From the NCBI GenBank assembly GCA_016789245.1, contig JAEURM010000001.1, forward strand, positions 1 to 34,908: a stretch of DNA of 34,908 nucleotides, written 5' to 3'. How positions within the stretch are numbered: position 1 is the first letter of the stretch; every line of letters starts with the position of its first letter. Source of the stretch: Anaerolineales bacterium (GTDB lineage Bacteria; Chloroflexota; Anaerolineae; Anaerolineales; UBA6663). Below the pieces are notes generated by a model. That model was not told the DNA's origin, searched no databases, and saw only the letters and a program-made list of their open reading frames with translations. The position numbers and the translations under genes are program-made. Positions 1-7,676 of the stretch are shown here, one piece after another.

Positions 1-232
1 GTTCACTGCCGTAACGCTCCGGCTGTATATCTCCGCCGCCACTGAGCAAAACGCCATCCAGCCGCTCATACAGCGCGCGCAAAGTAGCTTCTGGCAAGCC
101 GAGTGGCACCAGAACGGGCAGGCCGCCTACGCGTTCCACGCCGTCCACAATCAACGCCACCAAACGGTCAAGGTTGTGGCGGTCAGCGTCGTTATCTGGG
201 TGAATGGTGATGCCAATGAGAGGATGAGTCAT
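1..232 (-). CDS. Peptidase C26 / class I glutamine amidotransferase-like protein (N-terminal part)
   Basis: Reading the minus strand from the ATG at 232 gives 77 codons that run off the left edge of the window. The protein starts MTHPLIGIT, continues with VGGLPVLVPLG and reaches LDGVLLSGGGDIQPERYG. This is the layout of gamma-glutamyl-GABA hydrolase (PuuD-like) and other C26 peptidases: a first beta strand, the GG-PVLVP strand, then the LSGG(G)D-P-Y segment that precedes the nucleophile elbow. The catalytic Cys and His/Glu lie outside the window, so activity cannot be judged. The family hydrolyses gamma-glutamyl amide bonds in the cytoplasm. The family call is good; the substrate is unknown. 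Confidence 0.85.
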   Translation of the reverse strand, partial: MTHPLIGITIHPDNDADRHNLDRLVALIVDGVERVGGLPVLVPLGLPEATLRALYERLDGVLLSGGGDIQPERYGSE

Positions 233-265
233 AAATTTATGCTTGGAATGATAATGCAGTCATAT

Positions 266-315
266 CCGCGAAAGCGGGTATCCACACGCTGATAAATGGA
301 CTCCCGCTTGCGCGG
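266..315. repeat. Intergenic inverted repeat (CCGCG-AAGCGGG type)
   Basis: Arms 266-284 and 297-315 are complementary at 16 of 19 positions, with a 12-nt loop. The left arm reads CCGCGAAAGCGGGTATCCA. Similar CCGCGAAAGCGGG-ATCCA palindromes are scattered in many environmental bacterial genomes (from memory). It lies between two divergently read genes and could form a hairpin on either strand. Confidence 0.6.
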
Positions 316-382
316 CCTGCCCAGCTTTTTTGGGAGAGTGACGGTCCTAATCAATGAGCCCAATTGTAACGGAAGCCGCTGA

Positions 383-388
383 TATAAT
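383..388 (+). promoter_or_regulatory. Candidate -10 box (TATAAT) of rsmG
   Basis: A perfect TATAAT ends 8 nt before the rsmG ATG. No Shine-Dalgarno sequence lies between them, and no good -35 sits at the usual distance (CAATTG at 361-366 is the nearest). If real, transcription would start at or next to the ATG, giving a leaderless or nearly leaderless mRNA. Confidence 0.4.
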
Positions 389-396
389 CGCGCGCA

Positions 397-1119
397 ATGG
401 ATGCATTAATTAACGGTGCGCGTGCGGTGCTGGGTTTGGAACTCACGCCCGCGCAAGTGAGCGCCTTCCAAACCTTGAGCGATGAATTGCGCGCGTGGAA
501 CGAGAAAGTGAACCTGACGGCGATTACTCAGCCAAATGACATTCAAATTAAACACTTCTTGGATTCACTCACGCTTTTGCGCGCCATGCCGCTCTTGGCC
601 AATACTCAGCCGGTACGTGTGATGGATGTGGGCACGGGTGCGGGCTTCCCCGGCCTGCCGCTCAAAATCATCTGCCCGCACATTCAGCTCACGTTGCTAG
701 AAGCCACCGGCAAGAAAACGGCCTTCTGCCAGCACATGGTAGAAACGTTGAAGCTAAAAGACGTAACCGTGGTGAACGCCCGTGCGGAGGAAGCTGGCCA
801 ACGGCCGGAACACCGTGAACGCTATGATTGGGCGGTGGCCCGCGCCGTGGCCGAGATGCCAGTGCTGGCGGAGTATTTACTGCCGCTGGTGAAGTTGGGC
901 GGCCATGCGTTGGCGCAGAAGAGCAAAGACGCACGCGCGGAAACGTTGAACGCGAGCGGCGCGCTAAAAAAACTCGGCGGTGAATTAGAGCAGATTGTGG
1001 ATGTGGAACTGCCCGGCATTGCTGAAACACGCTATTTGGTGGTGTTAAAGAAAGTGGCCGCCACGCCACGCGCTTACCCCCGCCGCCCAGGCACGCCGAG
1101 CAAGATGCCGTTGATTTAA
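397..1119 (+). CDS. rsmG: 16S rRNA (guanine-527-N7)-methyltransferase RsmG (GidB)
   Basis: This 240-residue protein has the usual RsmG length. The N-terminal helical part carries WNEKVNLTAIT, followed by the HFLDSL motif, and the Rossmann SAM-binding loop VMDVGTGAGFPGLPL lies at residues 75-89. RsmG methylates N7 of G527 in the 530 loop of 16S rRNA, using SAM; its loss gives low-level streptomycin resistance in other bacteria. The C-terminus ends in a basic tail (YPRRPGTPSKMPL) typical of Firmicutes/Chloroflexota members. The start is the first ATG; no SD precedes it, and a TATAAT sits 8 nt upstream, which suggests a leaderless message. The TAA stop touches the first base of the inverted repeat at 1119-1178. 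Confidence 0.96.
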   Translation: MDALINGARAVLGLELTPAQVSAFQTLSDELRAWNEKVNLTAITQPNDIQIKHFLDSLTLLRAMPLLANTQPVRVMDVGTGAGFPGLPLKIICPHIQLTLLEATGKKTAFCQHMVETLKLKDVTVVNARAEEAGQRPEHRERYDWAVARAVAEMPVLAEYLLPLVKLGGHALAQKSKDARAETLNASGALKKLGGELEQIVDVELPGIAETRYLVVLKKVAATPRAYPRRPGTPSKMPLI

Positions 1120-1178
1120 GCCCTTCGCGGGCTATTTAGATTTGCGAGTTTGGTAATTTTAGAAGCCCGCGAAGGGCT
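1119..1178. repeat. Nested-palindrome element between convergent genes
   Basis: The arms 1119-1133 (AGCCCTTCGCGGGCT) and 1164-1178 are perfect 15-bp inverted copies separated by 30 nt. Each arm is itself a small hairpin (AGCCC, TTCGC, GGGCT). A further short hairpin, ATGCCG-CCGCG-CGGCAT, follows at 1187-1203. The element lies between the convergent rsmG and MFS genes and could act as a bidirectional terminator, although no U-run follows it. Confidence 0.65.
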
Positions 1179-1237
1179 GACCGGTCATGCCGCCGCGCGG
1201 CATTCGGTTATTCGTTCCCCATTCGTTGACGGTTTTC

Positions 1238-2461
1238 TTATTTCTCCGTCTTCACCCGCCACAGCAAAACTGCGCCTACAAGCATAAAGACAGCCGCGCC
1301 CGCAAAAATAGCCGCGTACGGCAAACCGGCCTGCGCCAGCCACACGCCGAGGAACGGCGCTACCAAGCCGCGCAAACCCAACACCAGAGTTTGCAAGCCG
1401 GAATACTCGCCCAGCCGCTCATCTTTGGAAAGTTGCATCACGGTGTTGAGCGTGCCCACATCCATGCCGGCGTTCACAATGCCCACCGCCGCAAACGCGG
1501 GCGCTAACCACCAACTGTTGGTAGCAAAAATGTAACTCAACGGCACTATCGCACCAGCCATAAATACCCAGCGTAACGTCTGCACGCCGCCCAAACGGTC
1601 TATTTGGCGGCCCAAAATACTGTAGCTGATGAGGCCAAAAACTGTTTGTACAGTGGTGAGCGCGGCAATATCCGAATATGAAAGTTTCAATGCATCTACC
1701 TGCACCACCGTGTACAATGCCCCGCCCGAAAGAAAGCCCACACCAAAAAACACCAAGCCGACGAGATATAACTGAAAGCGCCGGTCAGTGCGGAAAATTT
1801 CAGCAAAGCTTTGGGTAGAGGCCGGCGCACTGGGCGGGATGGAATCTTCTGCGTATCGCAGACGCGTGAACAGCACTAAAGAGATGAGGGCCCCCACCGC
1901 CGTAACGGGATACCACGCTTGTTGGCCGTAACGGTCTAGCACGTAACCGGCCAGCGGCATGCAGGCTAACGTGATAATCGTCATGCCCACGCGGCTGGTG
2001 GCCATCACCCGCCCACGCGCATTAGCCGGAAAAATGCCCTGCATCAGCCGGGTGTACACCGGCATGGGGAACGTTTCCGCAATCCAGAAGAAAAAGGTGA
2101 GTGCCAGTAACCACGGCCACTGGTTGATGAAGGCAATGAGCAAGAATGAGCCGCGCGCAATAACCCAGAACACCACGGCATAGCGGCGCAATCCGCGCTG
2201 GCGCGGCATCAACATCACGCTAAGTGGCGTAAACAAAAAGCCAATAAACGGTTGCGCGGAGTAAAAGGCCAGCCATATTTCAGGTGTGCCCAGTTTGCGC
2301 AGAACCACCGGCATTAAATTTAAGCCGGTGATAAACACGCCGAAGAAGAACGCGCCGTACAAATCCGCGTATTGGTTGTAACGCACCGCCGGCGGCAGTT
2401 CCCCAATTAAGCGAATTTCTAGTTGGCGCAAACCAGTGCGCAGGTTAGACCATAAAGACAT
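1238..2461 (-). CDS. MFS transporter
   Basis: This is a 407-residue hydrophobic protein with about twelve predicted membrane segments. The loop after TM2 reads PLSVMLMPRQRGLRRYAVV, a degenerate form of the MFS motif A region, and the second half contains ILGRQIDRLGGVQTLRWVF, the equivalent loop of the C-domain. I chose the ATG at 2461 rather than the TTG at 2467 six bases upstream. The family exports or imports small solutes by proton coupling; nothing here identifies the substrate. It is convergent with rsmG and divergent from the sigma-factor gene. Two further MFS genes in the window are not close relatives by eye. Confidence 0.85.
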   Translation of the reverse strand: MSLWSNLRTGLRQLEIRLIGELPPAVRYNQYADLYGAFFFGVFITGLNLMPVVLRKLGTPEIWLAFYSAQPFIGFLFTPLSVMLMPRQRGLRRYAVVFWVIARGSFLLIAFINQWPWLLALTFFFWIAETFPMPVYTRLMQGIFPANARGRVMATSRVGMTIITLACMPLAGYVLDRYGQQAWYPVTAVGALISLVLFTRLRYAEDSIPPSAPASTQSFAEIFRTDRRFQLYLVGLVFFGVGFLSGGALYTVVQVDALKLSYSDIAALTTVQTVFGLISYSILGRQIDRLGGVQTLRWVFMAGAIVPLSYIFATNSWWLAPAFAAVGIVNAGMDVGTLNTVMQLSKDERLGEYSGLQTLVLGLRGLVAPFLGVWLAQAGLPYAAIFAGAAVFMLVGAVLLWRVKTEK

Positions 2462-2540
2462 AGGCAAAATAATGCCGTTTATTTTCTCACACTCGGCTCA
2501 TGTAATATTTGACCCTTTTTGTGCGATATACACTTAACCT

Positions 2541-3641
2541 ATGCCGTTACTTCCCCCTCAGCCTTTACCCGAATTTGACCGCGCGCGGCTGGTGCGTTTG
2601 TGTGCGCACTTTGCGGGCGAGCCGCGTGTGGCCGAAGACTTGGCGCAGGAAACTTTGCTGGAGGCGTGGCGCAACGCGCACAAACTGTATGATGCTAGCG
2701 GCTACCAAGCATGGTTAGCGGCCATAGCCCGCAACGTCTGCTGGCGCTGGCGGCGGCGCAACGGGCGTGAGCTCGCCCATGTTCACCCCGAAGCCGAAGC
2801 GGAAAGTGAAGGCCCCGCTGAGGCGTTTGATTTAGAAATAGATTTGGAACGCAGTGAGCTGGCCTTTTTGCTAGACCGCGCGTTAGCCCTGTTGCCAGAA
2901 GCCACGCGTGAGGTGCTGGTGGCCCGTTACGTGTTTGAATCACCCTTAGAAGAAATTGCTGGGCGGCTGGGCGTGAGCGAGGGCAATGTAGCCGTGCGCC
3001 TGCATCGCGGCAAGTTGGCGTTACGCCGCCTGTTCAATACTGAATTGCAACCGGAAGTGCGTGAGTTGGGCTTGCGGCCTAGCCCGCAACTGCAAACCAC
3101 GCGGTTGTGGTGCCCGGTCTGTGGGCAACGGCGCTTAGAAGGCCGCTTAAACGCTCAAGCTGGAGATTTGCTCCTGCGATGCCCGGAATGTTATGCGGCG
3201 CGTGGCATCACCTTTCGCCACACGCGTGGTTTGCCGCAAGTGCTGAACAAAACCCGGAGTATCCGCGCCGCGCTCACTCAGCTTTACGGCTGGTCTGAGG
3301 CGCAATTTTCTCAAGCGCCACCTATGTGCGCGTTTTGCGGGCGGGCCATTCAGCCGCGTGCGCGCCAAACAGCGCTGACGGGCACTTTCTGGGATTGCTC
3401 ATGCACGGCCTGCGGCGGCGTAAACACCATCGCCGTTAGCAACCGTGTCATGGCTTCGCCGCTCGGCCAACAGTTTTGGAAGCGCCACCCACGCCTACGC
3501 TATCTGCCGGAACGCGCCGCAGAAGCTGAAGGCGCCGCCGCGTTGTGGCTGGGTTGGGAGAGCCTAACCACCCGCGAGCGTTTAGAAGTTTTAGTCGCCC
3601 GCGAGACATTTCAGATTTTGCGCGTATTGAGAAATGATTAA
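2541..3641 (+). CDS. ECF-like sigma-70 factor with a C-terminal zinc-ribbon extension
   Basis: The protein has 366 residues, about twice a minimal ECF sigma factor. Region 2 lies at about residues 15-75 (LAQETLLEAWRN and ARNVCWRWRRR). Region 4 lies at about 115-165 (LPEATREVLVARYV, LEEIAGRLGVSEGNVAVRLH), a clear helix-turn-helix. The remaining 200 residues are not a normal ECF tail: they hold CPVC (191-194) with CPEC (214-217), then CAFC (263-266) with CSCTAC (286-291), which reads as two four-cysteine zinc ribbons, and end in a beta-rich segment ending ESLTTRERLEVLVARETFQILRVL. It should direct RNA polymerase to alternative promoters; the cysteines suggest a built-in metal or redox sensor, which is inference. 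No anti-sigma gene adjoins it. The next gene downstream encodes a rhodanese lipoprotein. Confidence 0.85.
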   Translation: MPLLPPQPLPEFDRARLVRLCAHFAGEPRVAEDLAQETLLEAWRNAHKLYDASGYQAWLAAIARNVCWRWRRRNGRELAHVHPEAEAESEGPAEAFDLEIDLERSELAFLLDRALALLPEATREVLVARYVFESPLEEIAGRLGVSEGNVAVRLHRGKLALRRLFNTELQPEVRELGLRPSPQLQTTRLWCPVCGQRRLEGRLNAQAGDLLLRCPECYAARGITFRHTRGLPQVLNKTRSIRAALTQLYGWSEAQFSQAPPMCAFCGRAIQPRARQTALTGTFWDCSCTACGGVNTIAVSNRVMASPLGQQFWKRHPRLRYLPERAAEAEGAAALWLGWESLTTRERLEVLVARETFQILRVLRND

Positions 3642-3686
3642 CTATTGAACCAAGCACAATGAATTAACGCTATCGGAAATAATGCC

Positions 3687-3754
3687 AGACCTGTCAGGTG
3701 GCACGAGAAACGGCCATAGTTTTCAGGGTTTGATGCGTGTCACCTGACAGGTCT
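3687..3754. repeat. Nested-palindrome element A, upstream of the rhodanese gene
   Basis: Arms 3687-3704 and 3737-3754 pair at 17 of 18 positions around a 32-nt loop. Each arm contains an internal palindrome, ACCTG-N-CAGGT. The right end reads GATGCGTGTCACCTG, then ACAGGTCTTAA. The element at 4234-4300 shares these flanks but has a different, still self-complementary core, so the two are related and bracket the rhodanese gene. Confidence 0.75.
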
Positions 3755-3780
3755 TAAGCTAGTCTCAATGAAGTCCAATT

Positions 3781-4224
3781 ATGAAACATTTTCACCTCAT
3801 CTTTCTAAGTCTGCTTCTCACCGCCTGCGCGGCCGCGCCCGGCACACCAGCCGCACTGCCCACACAAGCCATCACTTCCGCGGCTACTGGCGTAGCCGTG
3901 CCGGGCGGCACTTATTTCCGGCTCTCACCGCAAGAGTTACAGGCGCAACTAGCGCAAAAGGATTTCATCTTCATCAACACCCACGTTCCCTATGAAGGCG
4001 AGTTGGAGCAGACGGATGCCTTCATCCCGTACAACACCATTACGCAGAACTTAGAGCAATTACCCGCAGATAAAGATGCGCCCATTGTGGTGTATTGCAT
4101 GAGCGGCGGCATGAGCACCAGCGCGGCCAAAGAGTTGGTGGCGGCTGGTTACACCAATGTGTGGGAACTTTCCGGCGGGATGTGGGCGTGGGAAGCGGCC
4201 GGCCTCCCCATTTTGCAGAAGTGA
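3781..4224 (+). CDS. Rhodanese-domain lipoprotein
   Basis: The protein has 147 residues. Residues 1-16 form a lipoprotein signal with lipobox LTAC, so Cys16 would be lipidated and the domain exposed outside the membrane. The rhodanese domain spans about 44-145: the entry strand FIFINTHVPYEGE, then the active-site loop CMSGGMS with the persulfide-forming Cys106, then WELSGGMWAWEAAGLP, the family's C-terminal signature. Rhodaneses carry sulfane sulfur as an enzyme persulfide; a lipid-anchored one may deal with extracytoplasmic sulfur compounds or oxidants. The stretch between domain and lipid anchor is short and Ala/Pro-rich. Palindromic elements flank the gene on both sides. The out-of-frame reading starting at 3768 is a shadow. 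Confidence 0.9.
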   Translation: MKHFHLIFLSLLLTACAAAPGTPAALPTQAITSAATGVAVPGGTYFRLSPQELQAQLAQKDFIFINTHVPYEGELEQTDAFIPYNTITQNLEQLPADKDAPIVVYCMSGGMSTSAAKELVAAGYTNVWELSGGMWAWEAAGLPILQK

Positions 4225-4233
4225 AAACTCACC

Positions 4234-4300
4234 AGACTTCAGAAGTGCGCAATTGAAACTTGAAATGTATCGGCGCTGGATGCGCGCACTTCCGAAGTCT
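4234..4300. repeat. Nested-palindrome element B, downstream of the rhodanese gene
   Basis: Arms 4234-4250 (AGACTTCAGAAGTGCGC) and 4284-4300 pair at 16 of 17 positions around a 33-nt loop. Each arm contains ACTTC-N-GAAGT. Compared with the element at 3687-3754, the flanks AGAC and GTCTTAA and the GATGCG before the right arm are kept, while two base pairs of the inner stem have changed on both sides together (C-G to T-A and G-C to C-G). Confidence 0.75.
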
Positions 4301-4309
4301 TAACTCCAC

Positions 4310-5113
4310 ATGATGAACCCCAAATCCCTAAACTTAATTCTCGGCCTACTCCTCAGCCTAGCGGCGTGTGCGCCGGTCAGCACGCTTCGGCCAACCGCCA
4401 CCGATGAGCCGCCAACGGCTACTGCCGCGCCGCCTACTGCCACATCCCAGCCAACGGCCACTCAAGCGCCCAGTGGGCCGCACGCCGTCACGTTCACTGC
4501 CACCGATGGCGCAACGTTGAGCGGCACGTTGTACGGCAACGGCACCGTGGCCGTCATCTTTTCCAACATGGGTGATAAGCATGAAGACTCTTGGGCCAAA
4601 GTGGCACAGGCCGTGGCGGATGAAGGCTATCTCACACTGACGTACGAGTTCCGTTACTGGGTGAACGGCAAAATTCAAGAGAGCTTGGTAAAGCATGTGG
4701 GCGAAGATTTGCAAGCCGCCGCTGATTTTGTGCGCGCCCAAGGCGCGGAGCAAGTGGTGCTAGTGGGGGCCAGCATGGGCGGCATGGCTACGGCCAAAAC
4801 GGCGGCCAACGCGCAAGCCAGCGCCGCCATCATCCTCGCCGCGCCACTGGATGCTTCCGTGGTGGGCGTGGTGGTTGAAGTAGAAGACGAGTTGCGGGCT
4901 ATCACTGCCCCCAAGCTCTTCATCACCAGTGAGAATGATAAAACGGTGAAGCCCGAAGCGTTGCAGACGATGTATGAACTGGCCGTTGAGCCAAAAGAGC
5001 TAGCCCTTTATCCCGGCACCGCGCACGGCACCGATTTATTCCAAACCGCCAGCGGGCCAGAGTTGCAGAAGAAAATTTTGGAGTTCATCCAAACGCACGC
5101 GCCCGCTCGTTAA
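4310..5113 (+). CDS. Alpha/beta-hydrolase lipoprotein
   Basis: The protein has 267 residues. The signal peptide ends in lipobox LAAC with Cys20. A Thr/Pro/Ala stalk follows to about residue 57, and then a compact alpha/beta-hydrolase domain. The nucleophile elbow is GASMGG with Ser155; the probable acid is Asp210 in SENDKTV and the histidine is His239 in GTAHGTDLF. This is the order and spacing of the dienelactone-hydrolase/BAAT-like group. It probably hydrolyses an ester or acyl substrate at the outer face of the membrane; the substrate is unknown. Either ATG of the MM start could be used. The 3' end overlaps the convergent mvaA gene by 4 bp. A second lipoprotein hydrolase (15331-16428) is larger and belongs to a different subgroup. 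Confidence 0.88.
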   Translation: MMNPKSLNLILGLLLSLAACAPVSTLRPTATDEPPTATAAPPTATSQPTATQAPSGPHAVTFTATDGATLSGTLYGNGTVAVIFSNMGDKHEDSWAKVAQAVADEGYLTLTYEFRYWVNGKIQESLVKHVGEDLQAAADFVRAQGAEQVVLVGASMGGMATAKTAANAQASAAIILAAPLDASVVGVVVEVEDELRAITAPKLFITSENDKTVKPEALQTMYELAVEPKELALYPGTAHGTDLFQTASGPELQKKILEFIQTHAPAR

Positions 5114-6393
5114 GCCTGATTCAGTTTAGTCAAAATTTCCTTCGCGCGCTCCACGCGGATTTGGCCTTCGGTGGCGAGTTGGGCGGCGATGATTTCTACT
5201 TGTGCGCCGGTGGCACCAGCGGCCACGGCCATTTGACGGGCGTGCAAACCCATGTGCCCCCGCTGAATGCCTTCCGTGGCGAGGGCGCGCAACGCACCTA
5301 AGTTCTGCGCTAGCCCCACGCACACAATAATTTCTGCCAGCTCCCGCGCAGATTGCACACCCAGCACTTTGAGCGCCGCTTGGGCGCTGGGGTGAACTTT
5401 GGTGGCCCCACCCACAATGCCCACCGCCAGCGGCATCTCCAGCGTGCCCATTAAGTTACCGGCCACATCTTTCTCCCACACGCTAAGCGAGGTGTACCGG
5501 CCAGCGCGCGCGGCGGAGGCATGAGCGCCCGCTTCAATGGCGCGCCAATCATTACCGGTGGCAATCACCACCGGGTCAATGCCGTTCATAATGCCTTTGT
5601 TGTGCGTGGCGGCGCGGTACGGGTCAGCCGCCGCAAACGCGTAGGCTTCTAAAATTCCATCACGCACATTTTCACCAGAAAAGTTATTGAAGGCCAACTC
5701 TGCCAAAGGGATGACGCACCGCGCCGTTGCCATGCGCCTATCGGTGAGGTTGCTGAGGATGCGCAGATGCACGCGCCCGCCGGTAAGTTGCTCAATGGTG
5801 GGTGCCAGCGCTTCACACACGGTGTTGATGGCGTTCGCGCCCATCGCATCGCGCGCATCATAAATTAAGTGCAAAACTAAAAACGGGCCAATGGGCGATT
5901 CTAGAATCTCGCGCACTTCAATCTCACGCGCGCCGCCGCCCCGTTTGACGATGGACGGATTGGCTTGATTGGCTAAATCTAGAAGCCGTTGTTTGTTCAC
6001 CGCAATTTGTTCTTTAGCCAATCCCCAATCCCTAACATCTAACAACTGCATCTGCCCAATCATTTCTGGTGCGGTGCTGGTGGCCGTGAAGCCGCCGCCC
6101 GCGCGGGCCAGCTTGGCCATGAACGAAGCGCTAGCCACTACGGAGGGTTCTTCAATCACCATGGGCACTAAAACTTCGCGCCCGTTCACCACAAAGTTAG
6201 CCGCAATGCCCAGCGGCAGGGCAAAAGTACCAATGACGTTTTCAATCATGTGCTCGGCTTGCTGGGGCGTGAGGCCGCCGGAACCATCTAGCGCGGCACG
6301 TTCTGCGGGCGTGAGGGCAGTTTGGGCGGCAATTAAATCCGCACGCTCAGTGAGCGATTTTTGGTAGAAACCGGGGAGGCGTGAAGTAGGCAT
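5110..6393 (-). CDS. mvaA: Hydroxymethylglutaryl-CoA reductase, class II (degradative type)
   Basis: This 427-residue protein has the normal class II length and lacks a membrane domain. The catalytic set is visible: Glu81/Glu82 in IEEPSVVAS, Lys266 in HNKGIMNGIDP, Asp282 in GNDWRAIEAGAHA, and a histidine in GHMGLHARQMA (His380 or His384). The early ENVIGTFALPLGIAANF motif is also class-specific. The enzyme interconverts HMG-CoA and mevalonate with NAD(P)H. In bacteria with the mevalonate route it makes mevalonate for isoprenoids despite the degradative family name; no other pathway gene lies nearby, so the direction is not shown by context. It overlaps the preceding gene tail to tail by 4 bp. 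A repeat-rich gap separates it from the upstream glycosyltransferase. Confidence 0.95.
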   Translation of the reverse strand: MPTSRLPGFYQKSLTERADLIAAQTALTPAERAALDGSGGLTPQQAEHMIENVIGTFALPLGIAANFVVNGREVLVPMVIEEPSVVASASFMAKLARAGGGFTATSTAPEMIGQMQLLDVRDWGLAKEQIAVNKQRLLDLANQANPSIVKRGGGAREIEVREILESPIGPFLVLHLIYDARDAMGANAINTVCEALAPTIEQLTGGRVHLRILSNLTDRRMATARCVIPLAELAFNNFSGENVRDGILEAYAFAAADPYRAATHNKGIMNGIDPVVIATGNDWRAIEAGAHASAARAGRYTSLSVWEKDVAGNLMGTLEMPLAVGIVGGATKVHPSAQAALKVLGVQSARELAEIIVCVGLAQNLGALRALATEGIQRGHMGLHARQMAVAAGATGAQVEIIAAQLATEGQIRVERAKEILTKLNQA

Positions 6394-6424
6394 AGACTCT
6401 GGTTATTTGGAATAGGTTTTTTGA

Positions 6425-6500
6425 ATGCTGATGACGCAGGTTCTCGCAGATTTTTCAAGCGTTATCAGCGCCCATCAGCGTTCATCTGCGTTCCATAGAG
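6425..6500. repeat. Degenerate intergenic repeat (GCTGATG / CATCAGC words)
   Basis: This gap and the last codons of the GT4 gene are made of repeated words: GCTGATGACGCAG, TCTCGCAGAT, ATCAGCGCCCATCAGCG and CATCTGCG. Read on the minus strand it resembles the widespread environmental repeat with CGCAGATGAACGCTGAT. Pairing is imperfect, so exact arms are not given. The GT4 stop codon lies inside it. Confidence 0.4.
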
Positions 6501-7570
6501 TATAAAAATGAATTCAGCTGTTGGATGAAGTGCCGTGTGGCGAAGCGCTCAGCGGAGTGGCGGACGGTGGCGGAATCGAATTTCAAATCCGCAAAACGGG
6601 TGAGTGCGGCTTGCAGGGCTTCTACAGATTGTTCATGAAAAAGCACACCGTTGTGCCCATCTTGCACGGTATCCAGCGCACCGCCGCCTGCAAACGCAAT
6701 CACGGGTCGCCCGGCGGCTAAAGCTTGCACAGGCGCAATCCCAAAATCTTCTAAACCGGGAAAGATGAAGCCGCGCGCGCGCGCCATTAATTCTGGCACA
6801 TCCGCATCTGGCACGCGGCCCAAAAATTTCACCGCTGGCCCAGCCAGCCGCTCTAAACGTTCTCTATCACGGCCCGCGCCCGCCACCCACAGCGGCACGT
6901 TCAGTGCGGTGCACGCTTGCACGGCTAAATCCACGCGCTTGTAAGGGATAAGGCGGCCCAAACTCAAAAAGTAATCGCCCACCTCGGCGCGCGGCGTAAA
7001 ACGTTCCACGTTCACAGGCGGGTAAATGATGGCAGACTCGCGGCCATAAACCTGTTTGATTCTTTTTTGCACCGCGGAGGAGATGGCGATGAAGTGATGC
7101 ACGCGGCTGGCGGCGGCCTTGTCCCACTCGCGCAACCACGCAAGGAGCGGCCACAGCGCCAACCGCGCCGCGCGGCCTAAACCTTCGCGGCCCGCGTAAT
7201 CTTCAAAGTTCCACACGTAGCGCGTGGGCGTGAGGCAATAACACACATGCGTGGCGCCAGCGGGCGGGTGCACGCCGTGGCAAAAGCCGCTTTTGTTGGA
7301 GAGCAAAACATCGTAACCAGAAAAATCAAAACGCTCAAACGCAATTGGATAAAACGGCAAGTACGGCTGATGGTGGCGGTGAATGCCGGGCAAGCGGTTC
7401 ATGAAGGAAACGCGAATAGGCCACTGGCGGTAAGCGGGCGGCATGAGTTCCGGCGCGTAGAGGCTGGTGTAAATGGGCGCGGCGGGGAACATGCCCACCA
7501 ACGCTTCCAGCACATCTTCCGCACCGCCCATTTGGTTTAGCCAATCATGGATGAGGGCGAGTTTTGACAC
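6482..7570 (-). CDS. Glycosyltransferase family 4 (GT-B fold)
   Basis: The protein has 362 residues. The N-terminal domain opens with ALIHDWLNQMGGAEDVL, the glycine-rich acceptor-side loop of GT4 enzymes. The C-terminal nucleotide-sugar domain starts near YFLSLGRLIPYKRVDLAV and contains PGLEDFGIAPVQALAAGRPV, the E-x7-E type signature with the GG-ALDTV loop after it. Such enzymes add a sugar from an NDP-sugar to a growing lipid-linked glycan at the inner face of the membrane; the overall pattern is like mannosyl/rhamnosyl transferases of O-antigen-type pathways. The start is a GTG at 7570. The last codons and the TGA lie in an intergenic repeat, so the final residues may be repeat-derived. It clusters with two GT2 genes and rfbD on the same strand. 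Confidence 0.9.
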   Translation of the reverse strand: MSKLALIHDWLNQMGGAEDVLEALVGMFPAAPIYTSLYAPELMPPAYRQWPIRVSFMNRLPGIHRHHQPYLPFYPIAFERFDFSGYDVLLSNKSGFCHGVHPPAGATHVCYCLTPTRYVWNFEDYAGREGLGRAARLALWPLLAWLREWDKAAASRVHHFIAISSAVQKRIKQVYGRESAIIYPPVNVERFTPRAEVGDYFLSLGRLIPYKRVDLAVQACTALNVPLWVAGAGRDRERLERLAGPAVKFLGRVPDADVPELMARARGFIFPGLEDFGIAPVQALAAGRPVIAFAGGGALDTVQDGHNGVLFHEQSVEALQAALTRFADLKFDSATVRHSAERFATRHFIQQLNSFLYSMERR

Positions 7571-7648
7571 GAATTACACGAGGAATCTTTAGATGCTAAA
7601 TATGCAAGCCGAGGTAATTATACGAAACAAACTTTGCCATTCGTTCAT

Positions 7649-7676
7649 GTAGGGGCGGTTCGCGAACCGCCCCTAC
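7649..7676. repeat. REP-like perfect 28-bp palindrome with GTAG foot
   Basis: Positions 7649-7676 are a perfect palindrome: the 14-nt half GTAGGGGCGGTTCG is followed by its complement. It begins with GTAG and ends with CTAC. A GTAG tetranucleotide at the 5' foot of a GC-rich stem is the signature of REP sequences handled by RAYT transposases. The TAG stop of the RAYT gene (7673-7675, minus strand) lies inside it. Confidence 0.8.

Noticed and set aside
2509..2532. TTGACC and TATACA before the sigma-factor gene as a promoter
   Set aside because: The spacer is only 12 bp, too short for a normal sigma-70 promoter.
6571..6595. tRNA T-arm-like word GGAATCGAATTTC
   Set aside because: It is inside the GT4 reading frame and no cloverleaf can be drawn around it.
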